This document shows, one piece after another, positions 13,129-15,429 of a DNA stretch of 15,429 nucleotides. The stretch is from Desulfobacteraceae bacterium (lineage in GTDB: Bacteria > Desulfobacterota > Desulfobacteria > Desulfobacterales > Desulfosalsimonadaceae): positions 1 through 15,429 of the forward strand of contig JAGGYV010000110.1 in the NCBI GenBank assembly GCA_021162325.1, written 5' to 3'. Position numbers and translations under genes: made by a program. Within the stretch, counting starts at the first letter, position 1. Every line of letters starts with the position of its first letter. The notes below the pieces were generated by a model. The model was given only the letters and a program-made list of their open reading frames with translations, did not search any database and was not told where the DNA came from.

Positions 13129-14109
13129 ATGATCCCGATTCGAGATACAATTCCATCAAAGAATTATCCGATAGTTAACACCACCCTGATCGGCATTAAT
13201 ATCGTTGTTTTTTTTATTCAAATGTCTCAGGGAATTGAATTAGAGCGGTTTATCTACACATATGGTCTGGTTCCGGCACGTTTTTCCATGCCATATATTT
13301 CTTCACATTTTACATTCACTCAGCAGCTTTTTTCCCTGATATCATTCATGTTTCTTCATGGCGGCTTCATGCATCTTGTGGGGAATCTGTGGACGTTATA
13401 TATTTTTGGCGATAATGTTGAGGATCGCCTTGGCTCATTTTATTATCTGGTTTTCTATCTTCTTTGCGGGCTCGTGTCCGGTCTTTTTCATTTGTTTTTA
13501 AATTTCCATTCCACCATTCCGACCATCGGAGCCAGCGGTGCGATTGCAGGAGTGATGGGTGCCTATTTTATTCTTTACCCCCATTCAAAAATTTTAACCC
13601 TGATTCCGATTATATTCATTCCGTGGTTTGTAGAGATTCCGGCAGTCTTTTATCTGGGATTCTGGTTTATCATCCAGGTGTTTAATGCCGTTTTTTCCAG
13701 TGCAATGGCCAGTGGCATTGCATGGTGGGCCCATATCGGTGGATTTATTTTTGGTATTGTGTGTTTGAAACTTTTTAATGTATTGCCTCCAACTAGTTTT
13801 GCCGGGCGTTTAAAATCTGCTTCATTAAAAAAGAAAACAACGCCTCGATTTCAGTTTATCAAAGGGTCTAATCTGAAACAAAATCAGGCCTTATATGAAG
13901 AAATTCATATAACGCCCTATGAGGCGGCTGCCGGTACAAAAAAGACGATCAATATTGCCTGGGGATTTCATAACCGGTTTTTTAATGTGTCGATTCCGCC
14001 GGGGGCAAGAGATAAGATGGTTCTTAGATTAAAGGGGATCGGAAAAGTGATGGAAGACGGTCAGCCAGGAGATTTATTGTTAAAAATCAGGATTCAGCAA
14101 CCCTGGTAG
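13129..14109 (+). CDS. Rhomboid intramembrane serine protease fused to a DnaJ/CbpA-type C-terminal domain
   Basis: Residues 1-215 are a rhomboid protease core. It starts IPIRDTIPSKNYP and has several membrane helices. HGGFMHLVGN gives H82 and N86, GASGAIAG gives the catalytic Ser136, and AHIGG gives the catalytic His202. A basic linker follows (228-240, KSASLKKKT). Residues 254-324 then match the substrate-binding C-terminal domain of DnaJ/CbpA: ITPYEAAAGTKKTI (261-274), VSIPPGARD (287-295), LRLKGIGK (299-306) and GQPGDLLLKI (311-320). There is no J domain and no zinc finger. The tail probably lies in the cytoplasm next to the membrane and could present misfolded clients to the protease. It is one uninterrupted frame, and the stop TAA just before the ATG fixes the earliest start. 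No clear ribosome-binding site is visible. A strong hairpin follows the stop. Confidence 0.93.
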   Translation: MIPIRDTIPSKNYPIVNTTLIGINIVVFFIQMSQGIELERFIYTYGLVPARFSMPYISSHFTFTQQLFSLISFMFLHGGFMHLVGNLWTLYIFGDNVEDRLGSFYYLVFYLLCGLVSGLFHLFLNFHSTIPTIGASGAIAGVMGAYFILYPHSKILTLIPIIFIPWFVEIPAVFYLGFWFIIQVFNAVFSSAMASGIAWWAHIGGFIFGIVCLKLFNVLPPTSFAGRLKSASLKKKTTPRFQFIKGSNLKQNQALYEEIHITPYEAAAGTKKTINIAWGFHNRFFNVSIPPGARDKMVLRLKGIGKVMEDGQPGDLLLKIRIQQPW

Positions 14110-14150
14110 AAAATTAGAGATTAGTTTCTTATCTCTAATTTTTGTGTTTT
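14110..14150 (+). terminator. Terminator-like hairpin after the rhomboid gene
   Basis: AAAATTAGAGAT (14110-14121) and ATCTCTAATTTT (14131-14142) form a perfect 12-bp stem with a 9-nt loop, followed by a T-rich run. The stem is AT-rich. It starts at the base after the stop codon. Confidence 0.7.
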
Positions 14151-14176
14151 TTTGGCAAACAATTTTAAAAATTCAA

Positions 14177-14322
14177 AAAGTGTGAAGTGACTAAAGTGAA
14201 CTAAAGTGCCTAAAGTTTAGGACTGCGCGAAACGCGCGATCATTTTTATCATAAAAATTGAAAATGCCGAAGGCATTAACCATAACTTTAGCTCACTTCA
14301 AACTTTAGTTCACTTTTAACTT
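14177..14322. repeat. Cloverleaf-like structured repeat with three internal hairpins
   Basis: The flanks form a long imperfect inverted repeat built from AAAGTGAACTAAAGT-like units (left about 14177-14220, right about 14280-14322). Between them are three perfect hairpins in a row: GCGCG-AAA-CGCGC (14225-14237), ATTTTTAT-C-ATAAAAAT (14242-14258) and AATGCC-GAA-GGCATT (14263-14277). No coding frame is visible. It sits between two convergent genes. Confidence 0.7.
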
Positions 14323-14338
14323 TTCCGGTTTATCCGGG

Positions 14339-15235
14339 TTAAGGGAGTAAAAGTGAGGTCCTGTTCCGCCCGCCTTCTTTTGCCATATACATGGCTTTGT
14401 CAGCCCGACGGACAAAATCAGTTGCCAGTTCGCCGGGCAGATATTCCGTTACACCAATACTGACGGACAGGTCTTTTTTATCATCTTCAATAAACAGTTC
14501 GTGCTTAACGACTTTATTGATACGCTCTGAAACCGCCATTGCTGAATCACAGGTCGTTTCAGGCAAAATAACCGTAAATTCTTCCCCGCCATACCGGTAG
14601 CCAGTATCCATTGTTCTCAGGCAGGACGTAATCAGTTTGGCAATTTGAAAAAGAACCTTATCGCCTTCAAGGTGACCATGGGTATCATTGTATTCTTTGA
14701 AGTGGTCCACATCGATCAGGAGGAGAGAGAGGGGGCGCTGATATCGGATAAATCGGCTGATTTCATTTTTTAGCTGAGAATAAAAATGCCTGGAATTATA
14801 AAGTCTTGTTAAATCATCCGTGATCGAAAGCTCCCGGAGCTTTTCAAGCATTTGGGTGCGTTCCTGAGTCAGGGTTCGTTCCCGTAATACCCTTTTTAAA
14901 CGAAGCAGAAGTTCTTCAAATTTTACCGGTTTGAAAATAAAATCATCAGCCCCTTTATTGATTGCCTCTTCATAGGAATAATTGCCGGTATAACCGGTAA
15001 TAACGATGATATCCGTATCGTAGTTTTCCTTGATGACTTTTGTCATTTCCAAACCATCCATACCGTTCATGATAATATCGGTAATTATTACATCCACTTG
15101 ATAGGTTTTGAGAAATGACAAGGCTTTCTCCGCACTTTCAGCGGTATATGTCTTAAAATCCAGAATAGTCAGAAATTCCTGTATGGAATTTCTAATTGCA
15201 TGGTCATCATCAACGATTAAAATTTTGGCGGTCAT
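14339..15235 (-). CDS. Response regulator with diguanylate cyclase output (REC-GGDEF, PleD-like)
   Basis: Phosphorylation of the receiver domain would control synthesis of cyclic di-GMP from two GTP in the cytoplasm. The 298-residue protein has a REC domain (about 3-120) with acidic pocket D9/D10, phospho-acceptor Asp53 (ITDII), Thr80 and Lys102 (FKPVK). A short helical linker leads to a GGDEF domain (about 135-295). The active-site signature GGEEF (216-220) is intact, the metal-binding Asp175 lies in LIDVDHFK, and the inhibitory I-site is R207-T-M-D210. It should therefore be active and feedback-inhibited. There is no signal peptide or membrane segment. The ATG at 15235 lacks a clear ribosome-binding site. 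No histidine kinase partner is in the window. The gene converges on the rhomboid gene. Confidence 0.95.
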   Translation of the reverse strand: MTAKILIVDDDHAIRNSIQEFLTILDFKTYTAESAEKALSFLKTYQVDVIITDIIMNGMDGLEMTKVIKENYDTDIIVITGYTGNYSYEEAINKGADDFIFKPVKFEELLLRLKRVLRERTLTQERTQMLEKLRELSITDDLTRLYNSRHFYSQLKNEISRFIRYQRPLSLLLIDVDHFKEYNDTHGHLEGDKVLFQIAKLITSCLRTMDTGYRYGGEEFTVILPETTCDSAMAVSERINKVVKHELFIEDDKKDLSVSIGVTEYLPGELATDFVRRADKAMYMAKEGGRNRTSLLLP

Positions 15236-15355
15236 TTTTTTTAAAATGATTTTTGAAGGTTGGTAATTATATTACTGTTATTGACATGCTTTTTAAGTCT
15301 TGATAAAAATCACTGTTTTTATAAAGTTATTCAATTTAAATAATACAACTAAATT

Positions 15356-15384
15356 AAATAGCATAAAAAATTTAAATATGTCAA
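15356..15384 (-). promoter_or_regulatory. Candidate promoter for the response-regulator gene
   Basis: On the minus strand TTGACA (15384-15379) is followed by a 17-nt spacer and CTATTT (15361-15356), about 120 bp before the start codon. The -10 match is poor and the region is AT-rich, so chance is a real alternative. I see nothing else in the last 190 bp of the window. Confidence 0.3.
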
Positions 15385-15429
15385 ATTACTTTTGTTATAG
15401 TTCGTTTCGTCAAGCGGTCTGTATAAAAT

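Overview
The window looks like a chromosomal stretch from a sulfate-reducing or related anaerobic deltaproteobacterium (Desulfobacterota, probably Desulfobacterales). This is an inference. It rests on the siroheme-dependent heme genes ahbC and ahbD next to hemB, on several short palindromic intergenic repeats, and on overall protein resemblance. No rRNA gene or long taxonomic marker is present to confirm it.

Layout. The left third is on the minus strand. Reading leftward from about 6480, a strong promoter drives a ClpX-like AAA+ ATPase, followed by ahbC, hemB and ahbD. AhbC and AhbD carry out the last steps of the alternative heme pathway (didecarboxysiroheme to Fe-coproporphyrin III to heme b), and HemB makes porphobilinogen at its start. 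Beyond them, on the same strand, lie umuD and the first codons of umuC, which runs off the left edge. The two SOS polymerase genes are separated by 365 bp of repeat-like sequence.

The middle holds a plus-strand dodecin of the calcium-dodecin type, a probable remnant of a membrane transporter, and a minus-strand tRNA-Phe with its own promoter and terminator directly downstream of rsmE. After a 353-bp gap comes a plus-strand gene for a very acidic protein of unknown function with a helical C-terminus. Next come valS and nadC, the latter starting 5 bp after valS.

The right part carries a plus-strand gene that fuses a rhomboid intramembrane protease to a DnaJ/CbpA-type substrate-binding domain. 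A convergent minus-strand gene encodes a PleD-like response regulator with a GGDEF diguanylate cyclase domain.

Intergenic space is rich in small structured repeats. An approximately 130-bp element with terminal inverted repeats occurs before hemB and before valS, with a possible fragment before rsmE. A hairpin-type repeat lies before the rhomboid gene. A cloverleaf-like repeat with three internal hairpins lies between the rhomboid and response-regulator genes. The most unusual items are the rhomboid-DnaJ fusion, the ClpX-like ATPase that keeps its ClpP-docking motif but lacks the zinc domain, and the repeat elements.
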